Assembly (NCBI GenBank): GCA_934692625.1 | Contig: CAKUUC010000008.1 | Location: 20,435 to 84,434 of the forward strand | Length of the DNA stretch: 64,000 nt | From: an uncultured Candidatus Melainabacteria bacterium | Lineage (GTDB): Bacteria > Cyanobacteriota > Vampirovibrionia > Gastranaerophilales > Gastranaerophilaceae | Reading direction: 5' to 3' | Notes under the pieces: generated by a model | Told to the model about the DNA's origin: nothing | The model's database searches: none | What the model saw: only the letters and a program-made list of their open reading frames with translations | Translations under genes and position numbers: made by a program | Part shown: piece after piece, positions 34,173-44,000 of the stretch | Layout of the letters: each line of letters begins with the position of its first letter | How positions within the stretch are numbered: the stretch's first letter is position 1

Positions 34173-36461
34173 ATGTATGAATTTCCATTTGAGTTAGACG
34201 ATTTTCAAAAAGAGGCTTGTGAAGTTATTGATGAAGGCAAAAGCGTTGTTGTTTGTGCTCCAACCGGTGCAGGTAAGACTGTGATTGCTCAACACGCAAT
34301 TCATAGAGCATTGGAACAAGGTTGTCGAATTTTTTATACAACACCATTGAAGGCTCTTTCTAATCAAAAGTTTTATGATTTCAGTGAAAAATACGGTTCA
34401 GATAAAGTTGGACTTTTAACAGGAGATACTTCAATAAATCGTGGTGCTCAAATTGTAATTATGACTACGGAAGTTTTTCGTAATATGTTGTATGGTACAA
34501 ATTTCGGAGCAGTTGCAGACAATTTGAAAAATGTCAGATATGTTGTACTTGATGAAGTTCATTATATGAATGACGAACAGCGAGGGACCGTTTGGGAAGA
34601 AAGTATAATTTACTGTCCTACAAATATTCAGATAATTGCTTTATCTGCTACAGTTGCAAACTGTGATGAACTTACCAATTGGATAAATACAGTACATTCA
34701 AAAACAGAATTGGTTAATACAGATTTTCGTCCGGTTCCGCTAAAATTTTACTATTTTGACAGTTCACAACCTTTTAAATTGTTACCATTATTAACTCCAG
34801 ATGGAAAGTTAAACAAAAAAATCAAGCCTGAAAAACCTCAGTGGGCAAAGGGAAAAGATAAACGTAAGAAATCTTATGTAAAACAAATTATTTCAAATTT
34901 GGCTGAAAATGATATGTTACCGGCAATATATTTCACATTCTCTCGTAAAAAATGTGATGAACAGATGGAAAAATGTTCGGGTCTGGGGCTAAATACCAGA
35001 GCAGAACAAGAAAAGATTAAGGCTTTTATTGAGGATTATATTGCAGAAAATCCTCATTTATACGGAAATAAACACATAGAATATTTAATTCAAGGTGTTG
35101 CCTCTCATCATGCCGGATTATTGCCGGCATGGAAGAACCTTGTTGAAAAACTATTTCAAATGGGGTTAATTAAGGTAGTTTTTGCGACAGAAACACTTGC
35201 CGCAGGTATTAACATGCCTGCACGTTCTACGGTTATCAGTTCAACAAGCAAACGTACTGATTCCGGTCACAGAATGCTTACCGCTAACGAATTTTTACAA
35301 ATGTCCGGTCGTGCGGGACGTCGTGGAATGGATGAGGTCGGCTATGTAACTATTGTCGGTACATCTTTCCAATCTCCGGAAGAAGTTGCAGAACTTGTTT
35401 TAAGTGGTTCAAATCCGTTGGAAAGTCGTTTTTCTCCAAGTTATTCTATGGTTTTGAATTTGCTGCAAAGATTTTCTCTTGAAGAATCTAAAGAACTTAT
35501 TTTGAAAAGTTTTGGATATTATTCGTCTGATTTTCGATTAAAACCAATTTTAGCGCAATTGGAACAATTTGATGTTGATTTAAAAGAGCGTGAATTTGTT
35601 TGTCCTGCAAAACTTACTGATCAAACCCTAAAAGAATATGATAGAGTTAGATTTTTGTATGTTCAAGATAGACAAACTTATAAAAAAATACTTCGTCAAG
35701 AAAAGGCAAAACACAGACCTCTATCTCCTGAAGTAATTGAATTTGGCGAACGTAATAAGGCTGAACTTGCAAAGTTGAAAAGTTATCCTTGTGATTGTTG
35801 CAAACACTATAAAAAACATTCAAAAAATATTGAAGTTATCGGTCGAATTTTGTCTAAAAAGAAAAAATTACAGAAAGAAATTGAACGACAGAAAGATATT
35901 TATTGGAATAAGTTTTTAGCACATCGTGAAATTTTGAAAGAATTTGGATATTTGGAAAACGATTATCCTACAGCAAAAGGAAAAACAACATCTCAAATTA
36001 GAGCAGAAAATGAACTATATTTGGCAGAAATTATCTTTTCCGGAGTTTTGGAAAATCTTACTCCTGCTCAACTTGCCGGTGTTATTTGTGCAATAACAAC
36101 AGAAGATTTGCGCATTGAAATTCCATATATTCCATTCTCTGAACCTGTTAGAAAAACCTTGAACCAAATTAGAAATATAAAGAAAAAGATTATGAAGGCT
36201 CAATCTCGATATGATATAGATTCGCCTTTGTATATAAATCCTTACTTTAGTTCAATGATTGAACTTTGGGTTGAAGGTGCAGAATGGGAAACTGTAACAG
36301 AATCGCTCGAAGTCGGAGAAGGCGACATTGTAAGAGCCTTCAAACGAGTTGTTGATGTTTTACGACAATTGACAGTAATTGATAATGTTCCTGAAACTGT
36401 TGTATTTACTGCACGTGAAGCGATTGAAAAAATTCAACGTCCGCCAGTTGATATTGATTAA
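34173..36461 (+). CDS. Ski2-like DEVH-box RNA helicase
   Basis: 762 residues. Superfamily 2 helicase: motif I APTGAGKT (residues about 30-37), motif II DEVH, motif III SAT, motif VI QMSGRAGRRGMDEVG, followed by a Cys/His segment (CDCCKHYKKH) and a DSHCT-like C-terminal domain. It belongs to the Ski2/Mtr4 type found in cyanobacteria and plastids (ISE2), thought to act in RNA processing or decay. A TATAAT lies at 34136 and AAGGA precedes the ATG. Monocistronic. Confidence 0.92.
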   Translation: MYEFPFELDDFQKEACEVIDEGKSVVVCAPTGAGKTVIAQHAIHRALEQGCRIFYTTPLKALSNQKFYDFSEKYGSDKVGLLTGDTSINRGAQIVIMTTEVFRNMLYGTNFGAVADNLKNVRYVVLDEVHYMNDEQRGTVWEESIIYCPTNIQIIALSATVANCDELTNWINTVHSKTELVNTDFRPVPLKFYYFDSSQPFKLLPLLTPDGKLNKKIKPEKPQWAKGKDKRKKSYVKQIISNLAENDMLPAIYFTFSRKKCDEQMEKCSGLGLNTRAEQEKIKAFIEDYIAENPHLYGNKHIEYLIQGVASHHAGLLPAWKNLVEKLFQMGLIKVVFATETLAAGINMPARSTVISSTSKRTDSGHRMLTANEFLQMSGRAGRRGMDEVGYVTIVGTSFQSPEEVAELVLSGSNPLESRFSPSYSMVLNLLQRFSLEESKELILKSFGYYSSDFRLKPILAQLEQFDVDLKEREFVCPAKLTDQTLKEYDRVRFLYVQDRQTYKKILRQEKAKHRPLSPEVIEFGERNKAELAKLKSYPCDCCKHYKKHSKNIEVIGRILSKKKKLQKEIERQKDIYWNKFLAHREILKEFGYLENDYPTAKGKTTSQIRAENELYLAEIIFSGVLENLTPAQLAGVICAITTEDLRIEIPYIPFSEPVRKTLNQIRNIKKKIMKAQSRYDIDSPLYINPYFSSMIELWVEGAEWETVTESLEVGEGDIVRAFKRVVDVLRQLTVIDNVPETVVFTAREAIEKIQRPPVDID

Positions 36462-36470
36462 TAAAAAATA

Positions 36471-36499
36471 TTGACAACAGACTAACTTTGTTTTCTAAT
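36471..36499 (+). promoter_or_regulatory. Promoter of the small SFTAN gene
   Basis: TTGACA at 36471, 17-bp spacer, TCTAAT at 36494. An AGTGT-gttaaat-ACACT inverted repeat follows at 36501-36517, similar to the ATACACTA/TAGTGTAT pair between the GntR and polymerase genes. Confidence 0.6.
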
Positions 36500-36538
36500 T
36501 AGTGTGTTAAATACACTTACTCAGTTGGAGGATTCATA

Positions 36539-36916
36539 ATGTTAGTACAAAATATTACTCCTGTTAATTATGCAGGAAATCAATCATTTACAGCAAATAA
36601 ATCAAAAAATTTAGAATCAGTAGTTTCTACAGCGTTTAATAAATTGGCACAATCAAAATCACTAAACAATCGTACATATTTAGGTACAACAAAACATGGT
36701 GAAAATATTGTTATACAAGAAACAGTGCTAGGTAAAGCCGCTAAATTATTTGTTTCTTTTAGCGAAGAAACACGTAAGCATGGAGCAAAAGATTTTGAAG
36801 TTTTTAATTTGACAAGAGAAAACGGCAAATATTCTACCTTAACTTATGAAAATGATGTTAAACCACCAATTCATAAAGTTGGTAAATTAAAGCATATTTT
36901 AGACAATCTTGTTTAA
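36539..36916 (+). CDS. Small protein with N-terminal SFTAN motif
   Basis: 125 residues. The N-terminus (GNQSFTANKSK, Phe17) carries the recurring F-[ST]-[AG] motif. The remainder is a soluble alpha/beta domain (TYLGTTKHGENIVIQETVLG, then FVSFSEETRKHG). TTGGAGG gives a strong start and the promoter is good, so expression is likely. No membrane helix. Family not recognised. Confidence 0.7.
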   Translation: MLVQNITPVNYAGNQSFTANKSKNLESVVSTAFNKLAQSKSLNNRTYLGTTKHGENIVIQETVLGKAAKLFVSFSEETRKHGAKDFEVFNLTRENGKYSTLTYENDVKPPIHKVGKLKHILDNLV

Positions 36917-36949
36917 ATTTCTTATTGAATAAAACATTACTCTATTGTT

Positions 36950-36981
36950 TAAATAGTGTAACTTTACCACTATTTAGTTTT
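36950..36981 (+). terminator. Possible terminator
   Basis: TAAATAGTG pairs with CACTATTTA across a 9-nt loop, followed by GTTTTG. Moderately convincing. Confidence 0.5.
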
Positions 36982-36994
36982 GTAAAACCCTTGT

Positions 36995-37130
36995 GGCAAA
37001 TAGGATTGAACTATTTGTAAAGATAGTTTAAAATATTAATAGGAAGTTCCTATTTGCCCTCATAGGTTTCTGATGAGTGTTATTCCCCGCCCCACTCTAA
37101 AATCAAAAAGGTATCCGAAAAATTAACACT
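36995..37130 (+). promoter_or_regulatory. Structured leader with competing hairpins
   Basis: GGCAAATAGG (36995) can pair with CCTATTTGCC (37049, 10 bp). Within it, CAAATAG can pair locally with CTATTTG at 37011, and AATAGGAA-g-TTCCTATT forms a separate 17-nt palindrome at 37038. These pairings exclude one another. A GAGTG/CACTC hairpin with a C-rich loop follows near 37074-37097. The arrangement suggests a regulatory leader for the gene at 37148; no known riboswitch motif is recognised. Confidence 0.4.
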
Positions 37131-37147
37131 GAAAGGTGATGATATAT

Positions 37148-38410
37148 ATGGATACGATTTTTGCACGCAAATTTTTATACTTTAATTTACAGTCGCATTT
37201 ATATGCAGCGGGATTTTTCTTTTTAGTATTCGTTCTATATAATTTATATTTTATGCCTTCAATTTTTGCAAATGATTTGATTGCAAATACAAATTTAACT
37301 GTGCCCGCAATGACATCTTTGACAAAATCTATAAATGTAGGTTTGAGTTCAGGTTATTTGAAAAATAAGTTTGATGCACGTATTAAAAACAAATATCAAG
37401 GATATTATATAAATAATGTTGCTGATGGGGTTAAACACATTCGTATGGTCAAATATTTTAGCGGTAAACCTGTAAGATTAAATATTGTTGAAATAAATAG
37501 ACTCGTCGCAAAAGACTATGAGGTTCGACCTGCAGTGGCATCTTCATCTTATTTGCATAGTAAACGCACAGTAAGAACAATTGCACAAAATACTAATTCT
37601 ATTGTTGCGATAAATGGTGGTTTCTTCAAGCCACAAACAGGTGTTCCGCTTGGAACTTTGATGATTAATCATAAATTATACACCGGACCGATTTATGATA
37701 GGGTAGCTCTTGGAATTTTTGAAAACGGATATCAAGTCGGTCGTGTTCAATTTAAAGGTAAAATCATAGGAAACGGTTACGAAATTCCTATAGATAATAT
37801 AAATCAGCCTAGAATGTTATCCTCATATATATTGATGTATACACGGGATTGGGGTGCTGTAGCCCCTGCTTCTCCACAGTATGGAGTTCAACTTCGGGTT
37901 GAAAATAATCGGATTACTGCGGCATCTGCCAATCCCCTTTCTATTCCGCAAAATGGTTATGTTTTGGTTGGTCCGAAATCTAAGTTAAGCAATTTGTTTG
38001 GTGCGGGTGCTGTTGATACTCAACTATTGTTAACTCAAGGTTGGAACAATGCAAAACATATTATTGGAGGCGGTCCTTATCTTGTTAAAGATGGCGAAGT
38101 TTTTGTAGATATGACTGCCGAAAAACTTCAATCAATTGGTGGGCGTAATCCAAGAACGGCAATAGGTTATACAAAAGATAATGATTTGATTTTAATAACT
38201 GCAGACGGACGAGAAGGTCATTCTGTCGGGCTTACGCTTACTGAACTTGCTAATTTGATGAAATCTTTAGGTTGTATTAACGCAATTAATCTTGATGGCG
38301 GTGGTTCAACCGTAATGTATGTAAATGGTGTTATCGTCAACAAACCGCAACAAATAGGAGGTATTGCTCTATCTAATGCTATGGTCATTTCTAAAAAATC
38401 TAACAACTAA
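37148..38410 (+). CDS. Phosphodiester glycosidase-family exoprotein
   Basis: 420 residues. An N-terminal membrane or signal segment (residues about 15-35, FFLVFVLYNLYFMP) leads to a NAGPA/DUF2233 domain: AINGGFFKPQTGVPLGTL, IIGGGPYLVKDG, RTAIGYTKDNDL and the terminal INAINLDGGGSTVMYVNG. Family members cleave phosphodiester-linked sugars (uncovering enzyme) or act on exopolysaccharide. It is likely exported or membrane-anchored facing outside. The ATG at 37148 has GAAAGG 11 bases upstream; nearer upstream starts are too close to it. Confidence 0.88.
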   Translation: MDTIFARKFLYFNLQSHLYAAGFFFLVFVLYNLYFMPSIFANDLIANTNLTVPAMTSLTKSINVGLSSGYLKNKFDARIKNKYQGYYINNVADGVKHIRMVKYFSGKPVRLNIVEINRLVAKDYEVRPAVASSSYLHSKRTVRTIAQNTNSIVAINGGFFKPQTGVPLGTLMINHKLYTGPIYDRVALGIFENGYQVGRVQFKGKIIGNGYEIPIDNINQPRMLSSYILMYTRDWGAVAPASPQYGVQLRVENNRITAASANPLSIPQNGYVLVGPKSKLSNLFGAGAVDTQLLLTQGWNNAKHIIGGGPYLVKDGEVFVDMTAEKLQSIGGRNPRTAIGYTKDNDLILITADGREGHSVGLTLTELANLMKSLGCINAINLDGGGSTVMYVNGVIVNKPQQIGGIALSNAMVISKKSNN

Positions 38411-38450
38411 AATGTTGCAAATGTTTGAATATATTGCAAACAATACAATT

Positions 38451-39734
38451 TTATTTGCTTAATTTTTGTATTTCTTCAATCAATTCATTTAAGCTTGAGT
38501 CATCTCTAATTGATTTGGCGCTATTGGCTGCTGTTAATGCTTCAGAATAGCGTTGCATATTGTAATAGATTGCCGCTTTGTTGTATTCAATTAAAAATTT
38601 GTCGTCATTGCTTTTTATATATTTTTCACCTTGTTGTAAAGTATTTATTGCGCTTTGGAAATCTCCGAAATCAGCGTAAGATGATGCCAAATTGATATAT
38701 CCGCCGGCAATTGTTGGATAATTTTTTATGTAGTTTTGGTTTTCTATAATCTTATTTTTTATTCGTTCATCGTCTTCGCCAATCAAAATTGGTGCATAAT
38801 AAAATGTTTCACTCTGCAAATTTTGATTATTTGAAATTGTCGGTTTAATTCTGTATAGCAAAACAAGGGTGTTTAAATCATTCCTTGTGAAATTTGGCGT
38901 AGGAAGAGAATTGAAATATCTTGAGCTGTTATCTTTTTGTGCAAACATTAAATCTCTGGGATTGTTGCTATGTCCCATTATACCTAATGTGTGCCCGATT
39001 TCGTGCAATGCTGTATTTAAAATTTCTTGAGATGAAAAGTTCTCGTGTCTTGGGTTTGTCTTATAAAAAGTTAAATTCATTTTTTTTAGAATTTTTTGAC
39101 TTGAAATTTCAGGTTCTGTAAACGCTACAACATAACTACAAACATCGTTTTTACAAAAATCTTCCGGCAAATCTTTGAACGCAATTATAATATTTGCACT
39201 CTGTTTGTCGTTAACTTGGGTAAATTTCACAAAATTTGTACTGTTTGACCATAACGATAATGCCTTATTTATATTTTCAAGGTAGTATTGAGGTACTTCA
39301 TTTGCATTTTCAAAATAGATTTTTAGTGGAAACGAACGTATATCCCAGCGCAAAATATCATTACCAAATACGGCATTGTTTATGTAATTTCCTCTAAATT
39401 CCGAAAAAATTTGTGATTTTATAAATGCGATTTTTAATTTTGCAGTTTTAGTCGCTTCGTCAGCGGGTTCTGTACTTGCTATTTCGTATAATTTCTTTTG
39501 AACAGAATATGTCGGTTTTGCTTTAGATAGAGCCAAAACATATGTATATCGCATTAAGCTATCTTTTGGAGTCGCAAATAATGCTCTTTCAAAGTAAGGT
39601 AGTGACTGTTCGTAATTGTTTGCTAAGTACAATTCTTTTCCTTTGTTGAAATTGTACATAGCGGAAAACGGTGACTTGTAGAATAGTGCTACAAGTAAAA
39701 CGATTAAAAATATTCCGAGCAAAAATTTACGCAT
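38451..39734 (-). CDS. Matrixin-like metalloprotease flanked by TPR repeats
   Basis: 427 residues. One N-terminal membrane helix (4-19), TPR-like repeats (25-90), a metzincin-type protease domain (about 130-300) with zinc motif HEIGHTLGIMGHS (His244, Glu245, His248, His255) and the Met-turn DLMFAQ, then two more TPR units (350-425). The protease should lie outside the cytoplasmic membrane, anchored by its N-terminus. Its start overlaps scpB by 8 bases, so it is translationally coupled to the smc-scpA-scpB operon, an unexpected partner. Confidence 0.85.
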   Translation of the reverse strand: MRKFLLGIFLIVLLVALFYKSPFSAMYNFNKGKELYLANNYEQSLPYFERALFATPKDSLMRYTYVLALSKAKPTYSVQKKLYEIASTEPADEATKTAKLKIAFIKSQIFSEFRGNYINNAVFGNDILRWDIRSFPLKIYFENANEVPQYYLENINKALSLWSNSTNFVKFTQVNDKQSANIIIAFKDLPEDFCKNDVCSYVVAFTEPEISSQKILKKMNLTFYKTNPRHENFSSQEILNTALHEIGHTLGIMGHSNNPRDLMFAQKDNSSRYFNSLPTPNFTRNDLNTLVLLYRIKPTISNNQNLQSETFYYAPILIGEDDERIKNKIIENQNYIKNYPTIAGGYINLASSYADFGDFQSAINTLQQGEKYIKSNDDKFLIEYNKAAIYYNMQRYSEALTAANSAKSIRDDSSLNELIEEIQKLSK

Positions 39735-40242
39735 TAAGTTTTTCTTCCAATTCTTTTTCCAACTGTTGAGCAAGCGCTCTTGTATCGCCTTTTAATTTAA
39801 AATACTCTGCAAATTTAGGTGTAGTTTTGATGTTAATACTTCTGCCGTTTTTGTCTTTGTGTTTTGAAACGAGTCCTTTTTCAACTAATTCCGCAACGTG
39901 TTCATAAGCGCCGGAACGAAGTCGTACAAGTTCTGTTTGTCTTATTGGTTCTTTTAATGCGATGACAAGTAAAGTTCGCAAAACTGCCGGTTTTAAGTCG
40001 ATTGGGCAAATCTTTTCTACAATGTCACTGTACTCTTCTTTTACTTGAAGAATATAACCGTTTTCATCATCAATTTCTAAAGCACCGTCACGAGAAGAAT
40101 AATCCATAATCAATTCTAAGATTGCTTCTTCAATTTCTTCTGATTCACAATCTAAATATACTGCGATTTCATCTACAGTCAATGCTTTTGCAGTGACGAA
40201 AAGTACTGCTTCAATTCTAGACTTCAGCTGTTGAGTTTGCAT
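39727..40242 (-). CDS. scpB: Condensin subunit ScpB
   Basis: 171 residues, two winged-helix domains. SRIEAVLFVTAKALTVDEIA is the usual opening; TLLVIALKEPIRQTELVRLRSG and the LVEKGLVSKHKDKNGRSI wing follow. ScpB dimers bind the ScpA kleisin and help the SMC complex organise and segregate the chromosome. The start overlaps the end of scpA by 26 bases. The downstream metalloprotease starts inside this gene. Confidence 0.94.
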   Translation of the reverse strand: MQTQQLKSRIEAVLFVTAKALTVDEIAVYLDCESEEIEEAILELIMDYSSRDGALEIDDENGYILQVKEEYSDIVEKICPIDLKPAVLRTLLVIALKEPIRQTELVRLRSGAYEHVAELVEKGLVSKHKDKNGRSINIKTTPKFAEYFKLKGDTRALAQQLEKELEEKLNA

Positions 40243-41062
40243 CTTCTTTTATCCCACCTTTTACTACGTATAAATCAGAGTAGAATTCTTTTTGCTCCAA
40301 TTCATAGTCAGTATCTCTGCTCAAAAACAGTAATGCAATATATGCACTGATTTTATCCATTCCGAGCATCGTTAATTCATTCAATTCGATTTTATCTTGG
40401 TTTGTAAAAATTTGTTCCAAATTGTCTTTTAATTTTAAAACTGCTTCTTCAATGTACTCTTCATGCGCCATTGAAACGATTTCTTCCGGAGTTAATCGTG
40501 AATAATTTCGCACGTGCCTTTTTGCTCTTTCGTGAGCACTTTTCATCGAAGCTCTTTTTTCAAGTTTTTCATAAAATTCTAATTGTTTAATCAAGTCTTT
40601 CAAAGAAACTACACGATTTCTGTTTAATCTGATACTTGTTCTACGTTGTAGGGCTTCGTCAAAACTTACGACATTGCTTGATGGAATAAATTCCGCATCA
40701 TCATTATACTCAAGTGGAAAACCGTCATCATCATACTCAGCAACCGCATCATCTTCTTCTTGAAATTCTTCAAGTGTAAGTCCAGCAAGGATATTTGACT
40801 GCATTCTACAAAGAATAGATGCAAATAAAAGAGTACGACTTGCAACTCTTAAATTCATTGTTTTTAACTCAATCATTCGTTGAAGGTATTTGTCAGTAAC
40901 ATCAAGAATATCAATATTCCATGGGTCAATTTTGCCGGATTTTGCCATTTCAACAAGAATTCCGATACCATCGTTAGCATCAAATTGACGACCACTACCC
41001 GAAACTAGCGATTCTATATCAATATCTTCTGCATTAAGAGTATTATTATTTGCTGTTGTCAT
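40217..41062 (-). CDS. scpA: Kleisin subunit ScpA
   Basis: 281 residues. The N-terminal kleisin helix region (GIGILVEMAKSGKIDPWNIDILDVTDKYL) contacts the SMC neck, an acidic linker covers about residues 100-130, and the C-terminal winged helix (ELTMLGMDKISAYIALLFLSRD) contacts the SMC head. AAGGGAT precedes the ATG; it starts 15 bases after smc. Part of the smc-scpA-scpB operon. Confidence 0.94.
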   Translation of the reverse strand: MTTANNNTLNAEDIDIESLVSGSGRQFDANDGIGILVEMAKSGKIDPWNIDILDVTDKYLQRMIELKTMNLRVASRTLLFASILCRMQSNILAGLTLEEFQEEDDAVAEYDDDGFPLEYNDDAEFIPSSNVVSFDEALQRRTSIRLNRNRVVSLKDLIKQLEFYEKLEKRASMKSAHERAKRHVRNYSRLTPEEIVSMAHEEYIEEAVLKLKDNLEQIFTNQDKIELNELTMLGMDKISAYIALLFLSRDTDYELEQKEFYSDLYVVKGGIKEDANSTAEV

Positions 41063-41077
41063 TTTCTATCCCTTTTA

Positions 41078-44000
41078 CTACTGAGTTACCCCTGTAACTT
41101 TAGTTTTACCTTTTTCTTTTTGTGTAACGCCGATTGTTCTCACTGCTGCTTCAATCATTGGACGTCTGTGGCTTACAACCAAGAATTGTGTGTTTTCTGA
41201 TTGTTTTTTAATCATTTCTGCAATTCTTTCAACGTTCATTGTATCTAAACTTGCATCAACCTCATCAAGTGCGTAGAATGGAGCCGGTAAGTATTTTTGA
41301 ATTGAAAATACAAGAGCTAAAGCGGTCAATGCTTTTTCTCCACCTGATAGAGCGCCGAGTTTGTTATTAGTTGTTTTATCTCTAGGTTTTGCCTCGATTG
41401 TCATGCCGGCAGATAACGGGTCTTCTTCATTTTCCAAAATAAGACGACCTTCACCCTCTGACAATTGATGATAAATATCTTTAAAGTTTTCATTGATTGC
41501 ATTGAAGGTTTTCATGAAAGCTTCTTTTTTCTCTTGTTCAAAACCTTTCATTTTATCCAAGATTGATTGTCGTTCGTTTGATAATGTCGAAATTCTTGTA
41601 TCAAGTTCGGCTTTTCGTGCTGCACGTTCTTCGTAAGCAACGATAGCACGCATATTTACGTCACCCAAATCTTTCATTCTCTTGTCTAAACGTTGAATTT
41701 TTGCGTTCAATTCTTCTGCTGAAATCTCAACAGGTTCCATTTTTGCAATTTCAACTCCGGAATTTTCAAGGATTTCTGTTGCTTCTTTTAGTTGAGGTTC
41801 CAGTTCTTTTCTTCTTGTTTTGAATGATTCAATTTGTTCTCTAATGCTGATGAGTTCAGAATCTTTAACTTTACTGTTTGTTTGAAGTTCAATCAATTTG
41901 TTATTGATTTCATTTTTTTGTTTCAACAATTCTCCAATTTTTTCGTCAATAACTGATATTTTTACGGTTAATTCTTCAAATTGTTTTTCGAGTTGAACAA
42001 TTTCTTCCTTCATAACAACTTTATCATTTGCAAGATTTTCGTTGTTTTTCAGAATGTTTTTAATATCTTGATTTTTGGATTCAATAAGTTGCTCATTGAA
42101 TTTTATTTGACCTTCGTGTCCTTTCAATTCGTCATTTGCATTTGATAGACGAGTGTTGAGCATTCTCAAATCATCTTCCAAACCTTTAGTTTTTTCTTTT
42201 AATTCTTTTAAATCCTTATCATTTAAAAGTTCATCAATTTCTGCTAATTTATCTTGTAGTTGTTGGATTTTATCGGATAAATCAACACGTTTTGCTTCAA
42301 TTTTATCTAATTCATTATTCAAAATTTCGATTTTAGGTTCATTTTCAGTGATGAATGTTTGTTTTGTTTCTAAAATATTTTGACTGTTTTCGAATTGTCG
42401 AGTCATGTTGCTTAACTCGATATTTGCTTTTGTATATTCAGAAGATGCTGAGGAGTGCGCAATTCTGATTTGTTCAAGCTTTGTTTCCAGTTCTTTTTTC
42501 TCTTTTTCTGCATTTGCACGTTTTTCTTGCAATTTGTTTAATTTTTCTTTTGCCGATTCGATTTCTTTGTCATCGTTTTGATTAAAACCAAAGCCTGATT
42601 TTTTTACATAACCACCTGTGATTGCCGCTGATTTTTCGTACAGTTTACCATCAAGTGTTACCATACGATATTTACCAATCAACGATTCTGCAACTTCCGC
42701 ATCTTCAACAATCAAAGTATCTGCAACAGCGTAGAAAAATGCATCTAAATATATATCGTCAAAATCTACCAAGTTTATTGCAAAATCTATTACTCCGCTA
42801 TTTTTGGGAAGTTGCAATCTTGTAGGTGCCTTTTTGAGTTTGTTTAATGGTAAGAAGGTTGCTCTGCCTGCTCTTGATGATTTTAACAGTTCCATTGCAA
42901 CATTTGCAGTATGCGTATCATCTACAACAATGTTTGCCAAACGTCCGCCAAAGGCTATATCAAGTGCTGTTGAATATTCTTCATCAACTGAACCTAATTG
43001 CATCAATGGCGCATGAACACCATCAAGTTTAGCGTTCAAAACTGTATTGATAGGTATTGTTGCTGCAGAGCCTGCATTTGCACGTTTCATTGCTTCCATA
43101 TCCGTTAATTTTCGGAACGCAACTCTTTCATCGTGTTCATAATCTTCAATTGCAGTTTTGGTATCATCAAGACGTTGCATAGTTTTAGTTTGCAAGTCTT
43201 TGAGTTCCTCCATTTCCTTTTTCAAATCACTTACTTGAAGTTGTTTTAAAGATTTATCGTCATCAAATGTTGCTTTTGCTTTTTGAGCATTTTCAATAAA
43301 TTCTTTAGCGCTTGCAATTTCTTCTTTTAATGACTTTAATTCATGTTCTTTTGGTAAAGATTGTTTTAAAAGTTCATTATCTTTATCTTTGAAACTGTCT
43401 AAATCACGAGAAGCATTGTTTCTTTCTTGTAAATATTTGTCTGCACTACTGCTAAGTCCGGAAATTTCTTGAATTTTTTTGTTTAATTCTTCTTTTTTCT
43501 CTTTAATTTGTCCTTCAATGATGGTAATTTTATCATTAGAAAGTTTAATATTGAGTTTTTCATTTTCAATATTTTTCTGATAAGTTTTTATGCCGTTGTT
43601 TGCATTTTCAATAGATTGCAAGCCTTGTTGGATTTGTTTTTCTGAATAATCTATCGCATTTTTTTTGATTTGTATCCTTGCAGACAAGTCGCTTTGAGCA
43701 TCTTTTAATTTATTTCGCTCATCTTCTCCTTGTTCTTTCAATATACCTTCTAGTTCTTTATATTTTTCAGTAACAAGTTTAATTTTTTCTTCTAAATCTT
43801 TTTTCTTAAACTCTTCTTCTTTTAACTGTTTGTTTGCTTGTAATATATTATTATGCGCAATTTCAAGGTTACGTTTTAGGTCGAAAAATTTAACTTTGCT
43901 GACCTGAGCTTCAAGACCGTTTTTCTCATCTTGCAACGCTTTATATTTTAGTGCAACTTCTCGTTCTTCTTTGAGTTGTTCAAGTGTTTTTTCAACCTCG

